Below, piece by piece: positions 39,810 through 48,811 of a stretch of 62,287 bases of DNA (position 1 is its first letter; each line of letters starts with the position of its first letter). The DNA comes from a virus. The notes beneath the pieces are model-generated. The model searched no databases. It saw only the letters and a program-made list of their open reading frames with translations, and was not told where the DNA came from. The position numbers and the translations under genes were made by a program. The stretch covers positions 1-62,287 of the IMG/VR virus record IMGVR_UViG_3300011115_000373; one strand, written 5' to 3'.

Positions 39810-39997
39810 TGGCTACAGCAAAGAAAAGCTCTGTCAATGCTGCGAAGAATTACACAAAGCCAGCACTGAGGGAGAGGCTGTTTAACACCATCAAGAACAG
39901 TGAAGTGCAGGGTACAGCAGCAGGGCAGTGGTCAGCTAGAAAAGCACAGCTACTGGCTAAGAAATACAAAGAACAAGGTGGAGGCTACAAAGATTGA
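39809..39997 (+). CDS. small basic protein (62 aa)
   Basis: ATG 39809 overlaps the previous stop. MATAKKSSVNAAKNYTKPAL, then RERLFNTIKNSEVQGTAAGQ and WSARKAQLLAKKYKEQGGGYKD. Lysine-rich helical protein; phage homologues occur beside the next DUF5872-like gene in my recollection. Unknown function. Confidence 0.6.
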   Translation: MATAKKSSVNAAKNYTKPALRERLFNTIKNSEVQGTAAGQWSARKAQLLAKKYKEQGGGYKD

Positions 39998-40227
39998 AAG
40001 CCCCGCAGAAATCGCTAAAGGATTGGACAGAGCAGAAGTGGCAGACTAAGTCTGGTAAGCCTTCTTCCAAGACAGGAGAACGCTATCTGCCAGCGGCTGC
40101 AATCAAAGCTCTCTCTGCTTCTGAGTATGCCGCCACCACAAAAACTAAGCGAGAAGGAAAAGCTAAGGGTAAACAATTTGTAGCGCAGCCTAAAGCTGTT
40201 GCTGCTAAAACAGCGAGATACAGATAA
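39994..40227 (+). CDS. DUF5872-like protein (77 aa)
   Basis: The TTG start at 39994 overlaps the previous TGA; GGTGGAGG lies 10-16 nt upstream. The N-terminus SLKDWTEQKWQTKSGKPSSK and GERYLPAAAIKALSASEYAA is the pattern of the DUF5872 family. Very basic, 10 kDa. Probably binds nucleic acid or virion; unproven. Confidence 0.6.
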   Translation: MKAPQKSLKDWTEQKWQTKSGKPSSKTGERYLPAAAIKALSASEYAATTKTKREGKAKGKQFVAQPKAVAAKTARYR

Positions 40228-40598
40228 TGGCAAAAGAACTAGACGAAAGACAAAAGAAATTTCTAGAGGTGTTGTTTGAAGAGGCAGCAGGAAATCCTGT
40301 CACTGCTAAGAAGCTAGCTGGATACTCTGAAGGCTACTCCACCAAAGAACTAATCAACTCCTTGAAGGAAGAGATTGCTGAGGCCACTACATTGTACATC
40401 GCCATGAATGCCCCACGCGCTGCATGTGCTATAATTAGTGGCATTGAAAGTCCTACGCAACTGGGCCTCAAAGAAAAACTTAGCGCTGCTAAGGATATGC
40501 TTGATAGAGCCGGTCATGTTAAGACAGACAAGGTGCAAGTAGAGGCAATGAATGGTGTGATGATTTTGCCAGCAAAGGATAAATCCGAGGAAGACTAA
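40227..40598 (+). CDS. terS: putative terminase small subunit (123 aa)
   Basis: It has an N-terminal helical DNA-binding type region (ERQKKFLEVLFEEAAGNPVT, AKKLAGYSEGYSTKEL) with Tyr-rich turn as in TerS HTH domains. A coiled middle and the C-terminal KDMLDRAGHVKTDKVQVEAM are also typical of small terminases. It would recognise the packaging site and load the large subunit. Located two genes before TerL with TAATG coupling. Confidence 0.7.
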   Translation: MAKELDERQKKFLEVLFEEAAGNPVTAKKLAGYSEGYSTKELINSLKEEIAEATTLYIAMNAPRAACAIISGIESPTQLGLKEKLSAAKDMLDRAGHVKTDKVQVEAMNGVMILPAKDKSEED

Positions 40599-41044
40599 TG
40601 AGTGAACGCACTGCTGGCAAGTGGATACTGCCACAGCCAGAAGGAGGTAAGGAGTATGTCTCAGTACCTCAGCTTTCTAGAACAGTTCCATTTGGATATA
40701 AGAAGGATGAAGAGAATGAGGGGTGGCTTCTCCCCATCCCTAAAGAGCTAGATGCTCTTGAGCAAGCGAAGAAATACCTAAAGCAATATTCGTATAGGCA
40801 AGTTGCTGATTGGTTGACCGAAGCATCAGGTAGACAAATTTCTCACGCAGGACTTAAGAGCAGATTAGAACATGAACAGTCGAATAGGAGAAAATCTTCA
40901 ACTTACCGCCTCCTTGCCCAGCGGTACGAAGAAGCCCTTAGGAAGGCCGAAGAGTACGAAAAGAGGATCGGCTCAGAAGGAAGCTACTTCAAGTCCGATC
41001 ATTACAGAAATATCTCCTCCAACTTCCGAAGTAGTGATATCTAG
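40598..41044 (+). CDS. HTH-containing packaging-associated protein (148 aa)
   Basis: Has a resolvase-like HTH segment (YSYRQVADWLTEASGRQISH, ~65-84) after a WLLPIPKELDALEQA stretch, and a charged C-terminus. It overlaps the ATG proposed for TerL by 173 bp in another frame, which is unusual. Homologues seem to lie before TerL in related phages. It could be a second DNA-recognition factor for packaging. Confidence 0.6.
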   Translation: MSERTAGKWILPQPEGGKEYVSVPQLSRTVPFGYKKDEENEGWLLPIPKELDALEQAKKYLKQYSYRQVADWLTEASGRQISHAGLKSRLEHEQSNRRKSSTYRLLAQRYEEALRKAEEYEKRIGSEGSYFKSDHYRNISSNFRSSDI

Positions 41045-42458
41045 TTCTGTACAGGCTCCTGCACAGAACATCATCTTTAAGCCCAACGCAGGGCCACAAA
41101 CATTCTTCCTATCTGCCTCAGAACGTGAGGTGTTATATGGTGGTGCTGCTGGTGGTGGCAAAAGCTACGCCATGTTAGCAGATCCTCTGCGCTATCTAGG
41201 CCATCCCCAATTCTCTGGCCTGTTGTTACGCCACACAACAGAGGAACTCCGCGAACTTATCTGGAAAAGCCAAGAGATATATCCCAAAATCTACCCAAAC
41301 ATTAAGTGGAGTGAGCGAAAAATGCAGTGGGTAGCTCCCTCTGGTGCTAGATTGTGGATGTCCTACCTAGATAGAGACGAAGATGTACTTCGTTATCAGG
41401 GATTAGCGTTTAGCTGGATTGGTTTTGATGAGCTAACCCAGTGGCATACCCCGTTTGCATGGAACTACATGAGGTCACGGCTGCGTACTCCTGCTGCTGA
41501 CCTGCCAATTTACATGAGAGCCACCACAAATCCGGGTGGGCCGGGACATGCTTGGGTGAAAAAGATGTTTATTGACCCAGCACCAGCAGGAAAAGCGTTC
41601 TGGGCCACCGATATTGAGTCTGCCACCACCCTAACCTACCCTAAAGGACACAGCAAAGAGGGTCAACCTCTGTTCAAACGCAGGTTTATACCCGCAATGT
41701 TGTCCGATAACCCCTATTTGGCTGAGACAGGTGACTACGAAACCATGTTGTTGTCCTTACCAGAGCATCAACGCAAGCAATTACTGGAAGGAAACTGGGA
41801 TATTGCAGAGGGAGCAGCGTTTCCTGAGTTTAATAGGGCTGTTCATGTGGTAGAACCCTTTGACATTCCACATAATTGGGTTAAATTCAGGGCATGTGAC
41901 TATGGATATGGGAGTTATAGCGCTGTTGTATGGTTTGCTGTCACACCAAGTGAGCAATTGGTCATCTATCGTGAGCTATATGTCTCAAAGGTGTTGGCAA
42001 AAGACTTAGCTAAGATGGTGTTACAGGCAGAAGAGAACGATGGAACCATTAGATATGGTGTATTAGACAGTAGCTGCTGGCATAAGCGTGGTGATACAGG
42101 GCCATCCCTAGCAGAACAGATGATTATGGAGGGATGCCGGTGGCGACCTTCCGATAGAAGTGCAGGAAGTAGAGTATCTGGTAAGAATGAGATACATAGA
42201 AGGCTACAGGTTGATCCATTTACAGATATGCCAAGAATGGTTATAACTAGTAACTGTGTAAACATAGTAGCTCAGCTTCCTATTATCCCTTTGGATAAAA
42301 GAAATCCAGAGGACATTGACACGAAAGCAGAAGACCATCTTTATGATGCTATTCGCTACGGAATTATGAGTAGGCCACGAAGCAGTCTGTTTGATTACGA
42401 TCCAGCTAAGACTAAGCAGTATGGGATGAAAGTGGCAGACCCTGTTTTTGGTTATTGA
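40872..42458 (+). CDS. terL: terminase large subunit (528 aa)
   Basis: ATPase: Walker A GAAGGGKS (91-98, Lys97) and Walker B WIGFDE (182-187). Nuclease: acidic residues Asp343 (RACDYGYG), Asp399 (GVLDSS) and Asp488/Asp492 (DHLYDAIR). It drives DNA into the capsid and cuts it. Start: ATG 40872 gives a 173-bp overlap with the HTH gene; GTG 41034 would remove most of it but lacks a Shine-Dalgarno. The region 1-55 is low-complexity, so the true start is uncertain. Confidence 0.9.
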   Translation: MNSRIGENLQLTASLPSGTKKPLGRPKSTKRGSAQKEATSSPIITEISPPTSEVVISSSVQAPAQNIIFKPNAGPQTFFLSASEREVLYGGAAGGGKSYAMLADPLRYLGHPQFSGLLLRHTTEELRELIWKSQEIYPKIYPNIKWSERKMQWVAPSGARLWMSYLDRDEDVLRYQGLAFSWIGFDELTQWHTPFAWNYMRSRLRTPAADLPIYMRATTNPGGPGHAWVKKMFIDPAPAGKAFWATDIESATTLTYPKGHSKEGQPLFKRRFIPAMLSDNPYLAETGDYETMLLSLPEHQRKQLLEGNWDIAEGAAFPEFNRAVHVVEPFDIPHNWVKFRACDYGYGSYSAVVWFAVTPSEQLVIYRELYVSKVLAKDLAKMVLQAEENDGTIRYGVLDSSCWHKRGDTGPSLAEQMIMEGCRWRPSDRSAGSRVSGKNEIHRRLQVDPFTDMPRMVITSNCVNIVAQLPIIPLDKRNPEDIDTKAEDHLYDAIRYGIMSRPRSSLFDYDPAKTKQYGMKVADPVFGY

Positions 42459-42471
42459 ATTAAGGAATACT

Positions 42472-44574
42472 ATGGTAGAGAAGCAACAATCGCTAGGAGA
42501 TAAAAGCTTAGCCCTCAATGATGTGAAGTCAGCAGAAGATACTGACACACAGGGCAGTGGCATTATTGCCTATGTAGAAGAGCGCTTTACCCGTTCTGAG
42601 ACAAGCCGAAAACAAGACGAAGCTAGATGGCTACGCGCCTATCGCAACTATCGTGGCATCTATGGCACTGATGTTCAATTCACTGAACATGAGAAGTCGC
42701 GGGTCTTTATTAAAGTTACTAAGACAAAGACACTGGCTGCTTATGGGCAAATCATTGAAGTATTATTTTCCAATAACAAATTCCCTCTCAGCGTAGATCC
42801 AACAGTCTTGCCTGATGGTGTAGTAGAGGATGTTCATTTTGATCCTAACGATAAGACACCTCCGTCAGAAAAGAAACAAACAGAGATTCCTTTTGGCGAA
42901 GAGGGCGGTAAATCTATTCAAAGCGGATTCACTCTTGACAATCTAGAAGAGATGTTGGGAGCAATGAAGGATGAGCTTAAAGATATTCCTAATCTAAAAG
43001 AAGGGCCGGGAGTAACTCCTTCCTCTGTCACGTTTAGTCCTGCTATGGTGGCAGCTAAGAAGATGGAGAAGAAAATCCACGACCAGCTAGACGAGACAGG
43101 GGCTTCAAAGCACCTACGCTCCACAGCCTTTGAGATGGCCCTATTCGGCACAGGCGTTATGAAAGGCCCATTTGCTGTTAATAAGGAATATGCTAATTGG
43201 GACGCTGACGGTAAATACAAACCAATTATTAAAACAGTGCCTGAAGCTTCCCATGTTTCTATTTGGAACTTCTATTGGGATCCTGATGCAAGCAACACTG
43301 GTGATTGCCAATACACCATTGAGCGTCATAAGCTGTCACGCACACAACTGAGAGCGCTCAAGAAGCGCCCACATTTCCGAGCCAATATCATTGATCAAAT
43401 CATTGAAGAAGGCGAAGGCTATACAAAGAAATATTGGGAAGATGATCTCAAAGACTATGCTCCTACATTTGGAGTGGAGCGCTTTGAAGTTTTGGAATAC
43501 TGGGGCAATGTAGACATTGATTTGTTGGAAGAGAATGAAGTTGTCATTCCTGATGACATGAAAGACTCTGGAGAACTGCAAGCCAACATCTGGTATTGCA
43601 ATGGCAAAATCTTGCGTCTTGTTCTCAATCCATTTAAGCCCTCTCGCATTCCTTACTACGCTGTTCCTTACGAACTCAATCCCTACTCCCTTGCTGGTGT
43701 TGGCATTGGTGAGAACATGGATGATACACAGACGTTGATGAATGGCTTCATGCGTATGGCGGTGGACAACGCTGTGTTGTCTGGCAACTTAATCTTTGAA
43801 ATTGATGAAACCAATCTTGTCCCCGGTCAAGACTTGTCCGTCTATCCGGGCAAGGTGTTCCGCAGACAAGGCGGCGCTCCGGGTCAATCGTTGTTTGGAA
43901 CTAAGTTTCCCAATGTATCTAATGAGAACCTGCAACTGTTTGACAAGGCTAGACAGTTAGCAGATGAGTCTACAGGACTTCCATCATTCTCACACGGTCA
44001 AACAGGTGTGTCGGGAGTAGGCCGAACTGCCAGCGGTATTAGCATGTTGATGAATGCTGCTAGCGGTAATATCAAAACGGTTATTAAGAATGTTGATGAC
44101 TACTTGCTTGCTCCTTTAGGACAGGCGTTCTTCAACTTCAATATGCAGTTTGACTACGATCCAGCAATCAAAGGCGACTTGGAAGTATCAGCTAAAGGCA
44201 CAGAGAGTCTGATGGCTAATGAAGTTAGAAGCCAGCGCTTAATGCAATTCTTGCAGATTGCCAGCCAACCCTCTCTTGCTCCGTTTGCTAAGTTTCCCTA
44301 CATCATCCGTGAGATTGCTAAGAGCATGGACTTGGATCCAGAGAAGGTTACTAACAACATGGATGAAGCCATGAAGCAAGCCTTCCTGTTGCAACAGAAC
44401 GCTCCTCCACCTCCCGCAGAAGGCGCTCCCGGTGCTGCCCCTCAAGGCGCTCCTCCGCAGGGCGTAGCTGGCCCTCCAAGCGTTGCAGACATGAGTGGTG
44501 GTGGTGGTGGCAACATCGGCGTTGGCGCTGCTCCTGCACCACAAGAACAAGGATTTAGCGGCAATGCAGGATAA
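42472..44574 (+). CDS. portal protein (700 aa)
   Basis: ATG 42472 has AAGGAA 5 bp upstream; the frame also opens at TTG 42448. Long helical N-terminus, an R/K-rich wing, then QTLMNGFMRMAVDNAVLSGN (~430-450) and GKVFRRQGGAPGQ, typical of podovirus-type portals. The C-terminus is Pro/Gly/Ala-rich (crown or barrel). Forms the dodecameric DNA entry and exit channel. Between TerL and the scaffold cluster. Confidence 0.85.
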   Translation: MVEKQQSLGDKSLALNDVKSAEDTDTQGSGIIAYVEERFTRSETSRKQDEARWLRAYRNYRGIYGTDVQFTEHEKSRVFIKVTKTKTLAAYGQIIEVLFSNNKFPLSVDPTVLPDGVVEDVHFDPNDKTPPSEKKQTEIPFGEEGGKSIQSGFTLDNLEEMLGAMKDELKDIPNLKEGPGVTPSSVTFSPAMVAAKKMEKKIHDQLDETGASKHLRSTAFEMALFGTGVMKGPFAVNKEYANWDADGKYKPIIKTVPEASHVSIWNFYWDPDASNTGDCQYTIERHKLSRTQLRALKKRPHFRANIIDQIIEEGEGYTKKYWEDDLKDYAPTFGVERFEVLEYWGNVDIDLLEENEVVIPDDMKDSGELQANIWYCNGKILRLVLNPFKPSRIPYYAVPYELNPYSLAGVGIGENMDDTQTLMNGFMRMAVDNAVLSGNLIFEIDETNLVPGQDLSVYPGKVFRRQGGAPGQSLFGTKFPNVSNENLQLFDKARQLADESTGLPSFSHGQTGVSGVGRTASGISMLMNAASGNIKTVIKNVDDYLLAPLGQAFFNFNMQFDYDPAIKGDLEVSAKGTESLMANEVRSQRLMQFLQIASQPSLAPFAKFPYIIREIAKSMDLDPEKVTNNMDEAMKQAFLLQQNAPPPPAEGAPGAAPQGAPPQGVAGPPSVADMSGGGGGNIGVGAAPAPQEQGFSGNAG

Positions 44575-44779
44575 GTCTTATCTCTCTAAGTTAAAAGGGC
44601 TGGTTGCTAATAACAATCAGTGGGATGGCTTTTGTGAAATGCTCCAATTTAATATTGAACAGCAGCAACGCAAGCTGGAACAGGCAGCAGACACACGCGA
44701 AATCTATCAAGCTCAAGGAGCTATAACTGCGCTTCGTCAATTGAAATATCTCAAGGAAGAAATAAATGCAAACAAATAA
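44564..44779 (+). CDS. small helical head protein (71 aa)
   Basis: ATG 44564 lies inside the end of the portal gene (11-bp overlap); the longer frame from 44495 overlaps the portal more and starts with a Val-rich segment. MQDKSYLSKLKGLVANNNQW, then QAADTREIYQAQGAITALRQL. Helical, Gln-rich. Probably a minor head or connector factor. Function unknown. Confidence 0.55.
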   Translation: MQDKSYLSKLKGLVANNNQWDGFCEMLQFNIEQQQRKLEQAADTREIYQAQGAITALRQLKYLKEEINANK

Positions 44780-46475
44780 TTTGCTGGCAACTGGTGGTGT
44801 GATGCAAGAGGGTGGAACCAAAGATCCCGTCAGCGGTAATGATGTTCCTGCTGGCGCATTAAAAGAAGAAGTTAGAGATGATATTGATGCCAAGCTCAGC
44901 CCCGGAGAATTTGTCTTTCCCGCTGATGTAACTCGTTACATTGGTTTGGATAAGCTTATGCAGATTCGTGATGCAGCCAAAGAAGGCTTGCAGGAAATGG
45001 AGAGCAAAGGACAGATGGGCAATTCTGAAGAAGTTGCTAATGATAGTGTAGGTGAAGACAAGTTCTCGTCACACATTGATGAAATCATTGCTGGTCTTGA
45101 TGGAGGTGAGCCTAAGAAGTTTGCTGCTGGTGGTGCAGTGAATACTTCTGACTACAGTGCTGCTCCCCTCAAAGGGTTTAAGATGGTGCAGTATGAGGAT
45201 GTAGAAACAAAGGCAGTTAAGTATATTCCATTTGTAAATGGCAAACCTTTGCTGCCTATTCCCACCGGATACACAGAAAAGAAAGCAACCACCACAACCA
45301 CACCAACTACACCAACTACAGGAACTACTACAGGAGAAATTATTCCTGAACCAATTCGTGGCAACTCTGGTGGACAGTCAACAGAAAAACCAGAAACAGG
45401 AACTGCTGTTTCTCCAGAAAGAGATACTGGAGTAGAAGGCTTCGGTGATGTTGCAGGAGGAACAAACCCGATGATAGCTAGGGCAGCAGGTGTTGTTGCT
45501 GGATTTATCAATCCTGTTCTTGGTCTTGTTGTATCAGCAGCAGGAGCTTATGCTACAAAAGAGAATAATAAGAAAGTGGCGGCTGCTAATGTAAAAGCTA
45601 TGGATGCTTCTTCTTTAGCTTCTATGGGATTCTCTGCTACAGATATCAAGGCAGCACAAGACGCTGTGGCAACAGCTACATTAGAGGGTAAGTCTGCCAA
45701 GGATATTGCAGTGGCTGCTGCTAATGCAGTTGCTGCTAGTAATCCAAGCAAGACATCTCTTGATGGATTAATTGCTGTTACTAAGGGATGGAATACAGCC
45801 ACTCCTGAGCAGATGAAGGCAGACGCTATGCCTGATTCGTTGAAAAATCAAATTCCAAATGGGACATGGGACTCTGTTGTTAAATCAATTAAAGAGGGAT
45901 TATCCCCTGAACAAGCAGTTGAAAAAGCAGTTAGCATTATGGATACCGCTGTCGGTTCATATTTTACTGGCACTATAAATGATAGGGAAGTTACTGCTAG
46001 ACTTGCTGCTGATGGACTTGAAGGAAGAGTTCCTGCTGGTGAATTTAATAATGTTGTCAAAGATATGCAAGATGGATATACCACACAACAAGCTATAGCT
46101 AGAGCAGAAGAAAGAGCAGTTGGCCCAACTGATTCTCAACTAGCAGAGAAGGACGCTGCTATAAGACAAGAGGCAGCAGATAAAGCAGAGAAAGCACAGC
46201 AAGAAAGAAATGCAGAAGTAGCTAAACAAGAAGCTGATAGAGCAGCCCAGCAGTCAGCAACAGAAAGAGCAGCTAAAGAAGCAGCAGATAGAGCATCACA
46301 ACAAGCTGCTCAAGACGCAGCAAATAGAGCAGAGCAACAGCGTCAAGCGGATAGTGAAGCAAAATCTGAAAGAGCTAGCCAGTTTGGTGGGCAACAAAGC
46401 GCTGGAGAAGGTGGAAGCTATAGTAATAGTTTGACTAGAGCCGGTGTTGATACCACTGGTGGTGATGCTCCATAA
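44766..46475 (+). CDS. virion protein with SPGEFV motif and Ala-rich coil (569 aa)
   Basis: The N-terminal domain has DDIDAKLSPGEFVFPADVTR and YIGLDKLMQIRDAAKEGL, a block seen in virion proteins of related phages, then KKFAAGGAVNT, a KGG-type tag (~117-128). A Thr/Pro linker, a Gly/Ala hydrophobic patch (~225-265) and a C-terminal Ala/Glu/Gln/Arg coil (~445-540) follow. Position between portal and scaffold suggests a head or core component. Identity unknown. Confidence 0.6.
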   Translation: MQTNNLLATGGVMQEGGTKDPVSGNDVPAGALKEEVRDDIDAKLSPGEFVFPADVTRYIGLDKLMQIRDAAKEGLQEMESKGQMGNSEEVANDSVGEDKFSSHIDEIIAGLDGGEPKKFAAGGAVNTSDYSAAPLKGFKMVQYEDVETKAVKYIPFVNGKPLLPIPTGYTEKKATTTTTPTTPTTGTTTGEIIPEPIRGNSGGQSTEKPETGTAVSPERDTGVEGFGDVAGGTNPMIARAAGVVAGFINPVLGLVVSAAGAYATKENNKKVAAANVKAMDASSLASMGFSATDIKAAQDAVATATLEGKSAKDIAVAAANAVAASNPSKTSLDGLIAVTKGWNTATPEQMKADAMPDSLKNQIPNGTWDSVVKSIKEGLSPEQAVEKAVSIMDTAVGSYFTGTINDREVTARLAADGLEGRVPAGEFNNVVKDMQDGYTTQQAIARAEERAVGPTDSQLAEKDAAIRQEAADKAEKAQQERNAEVAKQEADRAAQQSATERAAKEAADRASQQAAQDAANRAEQQRQADSEAKSERASQFGGQQSAGEGGSYSNSLTRAGVDTTGGDAP

Positions 46476-46510
46476 CTAATTTAGTTATATAATATCCATA
46501 TCTAAACCAG

Positions 46511-46545
46511 TGGTGGGCTGGCAGATATTCAATAATAACCCACCA
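46511..46545 (+). other. stem-loop after the 569-aa gene
   Basis: TGGTGGG (46511-46517) pairs with CCCACCA (46539-46545). No U-tract follows. In the 134-bp gap before the scaffold gene; could attenuate or process the transcript. Confidence 0.45.
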
Positions 46546-46609
46546 TCATTGGCTAACCTGACTCCCCGATTTATTCGGCTACAGACCAGCCCCAACTTAA
46601 AGGTAGTTT

Positions 46610-47467
46610 ATGACAGAAGCAGTATTGGAAAAAGTAGAACAGAAAACAGCGTTTGCTAGTCGCAATGCTAATGATGAGAGAATTAAGCAAGAGGAAGAAG
46701 AGCTTAAGAATTTGATTGACCTGAACAAAGAAGGAAAACCTGCTTCCACTAGTTCAGAAGATGACAGCAATCTCAGCGCAGAAGAGAAGACATTCAAGAA
46801 GCGCTACGGTGATCTGAGAAGCCATTCTCAAAAGCAGCAGGTTCAACTTCAGAAAGAGATTGATGAACTTCGCTCACAGCTTCAAAAGAGTACCAGCAGC
46901 CAGATTAAACTCCCCACCAGTGAGGAAGACTTGGCTGCTTGGGCAAACGAATATCCCGATGTTGCTCGTATTGTGGAGACAATCGCTATCAAGAAAGCTA
47001 AGGAGCAAGCAGCGGAATTGGCTGATCGCTTCAAAGCTTTGGATGAAAGAGAGCAGCAAACTGCTAGAGACAAAGCTGAGGCTGAGCTTCTCCGTATCCA
47101 CCCCGACTTTGAATCCATTAAGGAAAGTGATGAATTCCATAATTGGGTAGAGGAGCAGCCTACTTGGGTGCAGAATGCTTTGTATGAGAATGACTCGGAC
47201 GCTAAGTCAGCAGCCCGCGCCATTGATTTGTACAAGGCAGATAAGGGAATTGGTAAGGCTAAGAAGTCTGATAGCAGAAGTGCAGCCGAAAGTGTATCCA
47301 CCCGAAGTAGCAGATCTGCTCCGTCTAATGCAGATACTGACGGTGTAATCTATGAGTCACAAGTTAATTCTATGACTTCCCAGCAGTATGAGGCCAACCA
47401 AGAAGCCATCTCCAAAGCTATCAAGTCCGGCAAATTTGTCTATGATTTGAGTGGCAATGCACGATGA
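46610..47467 (+). CDS. capsid scaffolding protein (285 aa)
   Basis: Acidic N-terminus with long coiled-coil helices (EEEELKNLIDLNKEG, then KQQVQLQKEIDELRSQLQ). A C-terminal part includes PTWVQNALYENDSDAKSAAR, AIDLYKADKG and a basic/Ser end. Directly before the major capsid gene, with AAAGGTAG upstream. It should guide procapsid assembly and leave the head later. Size and composition fit podovirus scaffolds. Confidence 0.8.
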   Translation: MTEAVLEKVEQKTAFASRNANDERIKQEEEELKNLIDLNKEGKPASTSSEDDSNLSAEEKTFKKRYGDLRSHSQKQQVQLQKEIDELRSQLQKSTSSQIKLPTSEEDLAAWANEYPDVARIVETIAIKKAKEQAAELADRFKALDEREQQTARDKAEAELLRIHPDFESIKESDEFHNWVEEQPTWVQNALYENDSDAKSAARAIDLYKADKGIGKAKKSDSRSAAESVSTRSSRSAPSNADTDGVIYESQVNSMTSQQYEANQEAISKAIKSGKFVYDLSGNAR

Positions 47468-47470
47468 GTG

Positions 47471-47498
47471 TTGACACATACTAAAAGTGTGATATAAC
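47471..47498 (+). promoter_or_regulatory. sigma70-type promoter before major capsid gene
   Basis: TTGACA (47471-47476), 16-bp spacer, TATAAC (47493-47498) in the GTGATATAACT motif shared with 38016 and 38525. The best match to consensus in the window. It would make an extra transcript for the capsid gene from about 47505. Confidence 0.7.
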
Positions 47499-47501
47499 TT
47501 T

Positions 47502-47653
47502 GAGCAAGGTTGTTAACTCAGCCTTGCTCTTAGTGTTTCTGCCGTTGCAAAACCACCACCAACACTAAGAAATGTAACGCAAACTGTCAGTGAGCAGATT
47601 ACCCAAATAATCTAGCCAATAAACATAAGCCCCCTAGAAGGTTTCTGTTTATT
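47502..47653 (+). other. three stem-loops in the capsid gene leader
   Basis: GAGCAAGG/CCTTGCTC (47502-47529), CTTAGTGTT/AACACTAAG (47529-47569) and AATAAACA/TGTTTATT (47618-47653). The first starts at the predicted transcription start and is followed by TTAGTGTTT, so it could also end the upstream transcript. The others may protect the mRNA from 5' decay. Confidence 0.6.
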
Positions 47654-47729
47654 CACCTAGCATGATTGGCCCTGTGGAACTAGGTCAGCGTATTTAAATA
47701 TATGCCCATCTATCTATAGGAGAAATATC

Positions 47730-48800
47730 ATGGCATTTCCCAAGGCAACGGGTTACGGCAATTTGCCCAATGGCAATTTTAGCCCTGTAATCTATTCCAA
47801 GCAAGTACAACTTGCATTCCGTAAGGCTTCTACTATTGAAGCAGTGACCAATAACGACTATTTTGGCGAGATTGCCAATATGGGCGATTCGGTTAAAATC
47901 ATCAAAGAACCTGAAGTTAGCGTTCAGTCGTATGCTCGTGGCACACAGATCACGGCACAAGACCTGAATGATGAGGACTTCACACTGGTTGTCGATCAGG
48001 CTAACTACTACGCCTTCAAGATTGATGACATCGAAGCTGCTCACTCGCATGTCAACTTCATGCAGATGGCTTCTGATCGCGCTGCCTACCGCATCCGTGA
48101 CCAGTATGACCAAGACGTTCTGGGTTACCTGTCGGGCTATCAGCAATCGGCTAAGCACACCCAAGCTGGCACTGCTCGTACCACCTTCCCCGGTACTAAG
48201 GCACTGACTGAGGCTGGCTCTAACGAACTGTTGGCTAGCATGCAACTGAAGAAGGGCGACTTCGGCAACATTACCACTGGTAGTGCTGGCGATCACTCCA
48301 TTCCTTTGGCTGCTCGTCTGCCCGGCGCTACTGCACTGCCTACGGCTACGGCTTCGCCTCTGATGGTGATCTCCCGTATGAGCCGCCTGTTGGATCAACA
48401 GTTTGTTGACACCAGCGGTCGTTGGTTGGTGATTGATCCCATCTTCATGGAACTGTTGAAAGACGAAGATAGCCGCTTGCTGAATAGCTTGTTTGGTGGT
48501 TCTGGTCTGCAAAACGGTTTGGTGGTGGACAATCTGCACGGCTTCAAAGTGTATGTGTCTAACAACCTGCCGAAAGTAGGAACTGGCGCTGGTACTACCG
48601 GTACTGCTAACCAGAACACCAACTTCGGTGTGATCGTTGCTGGTCATCAGTCTGCCGTTGCTACCGCTCAGCAGATCACCAAGACAGAAACCTATCGTGA
48701 CCCCGATAGCTTTGCTGACATCGTGCGTGGTATGCATCTCTATGGTCGCAAAATCTTGCGTCCTGAGGCGCTTGTCACTGCTAAGTATAACGCTGCTTAA
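47730..48800 (+). CDS. major capsid protein (356 aa)
   Basis: HK97-fold coat protein. The N-terminus MAFPKATGYGNLPNGNFSPV is followed by EVSVQSYARGTQITAQDLND and FTLVVDQANYYAFKIDDIEA. The C-terminal part has the conserved RILRPEALV-type end (GRKILRPEALVTAKYNAA). Codons are shifted to C-ending forms (ATC, CTG, CGT), as in highly expressed genes. Preceded by AGGAG and its own promoter and structured leader. Confidence 0.9.
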   Translation: MAFPKATGYGNLPNGNFSPVIYSKQVQLAFRKASTIEAVTNNDYFGEIANMGDSVKIIKEPEVSVQSYARGTQITAQDLNDEDFTLVVDQANYYAFKIDDIEAAHSHVNFMQMASDRAAYRIRDQYDQDVLGYLSGYQQSAKHTQAGTARTTFPGTKALTEAGSNELLASMQLKKGDFGNITTGSAGDHSIPLAARLPGATALPTATASPLMVISRMSRLLDQQFVDTSGRWLVIDPIFMELLKDEDSRLLNSLFGGSGLQNGLVVDNLHGFKVYVSNNLPKVGTGAGTTGTANQNTNFGVIVAGHQSAVATAQQITKTETYRDPDSFADIVRGMHLYGRKILRPEALVTAKYNAA

Positions 48801-48811
48801 GGAGAACATTA

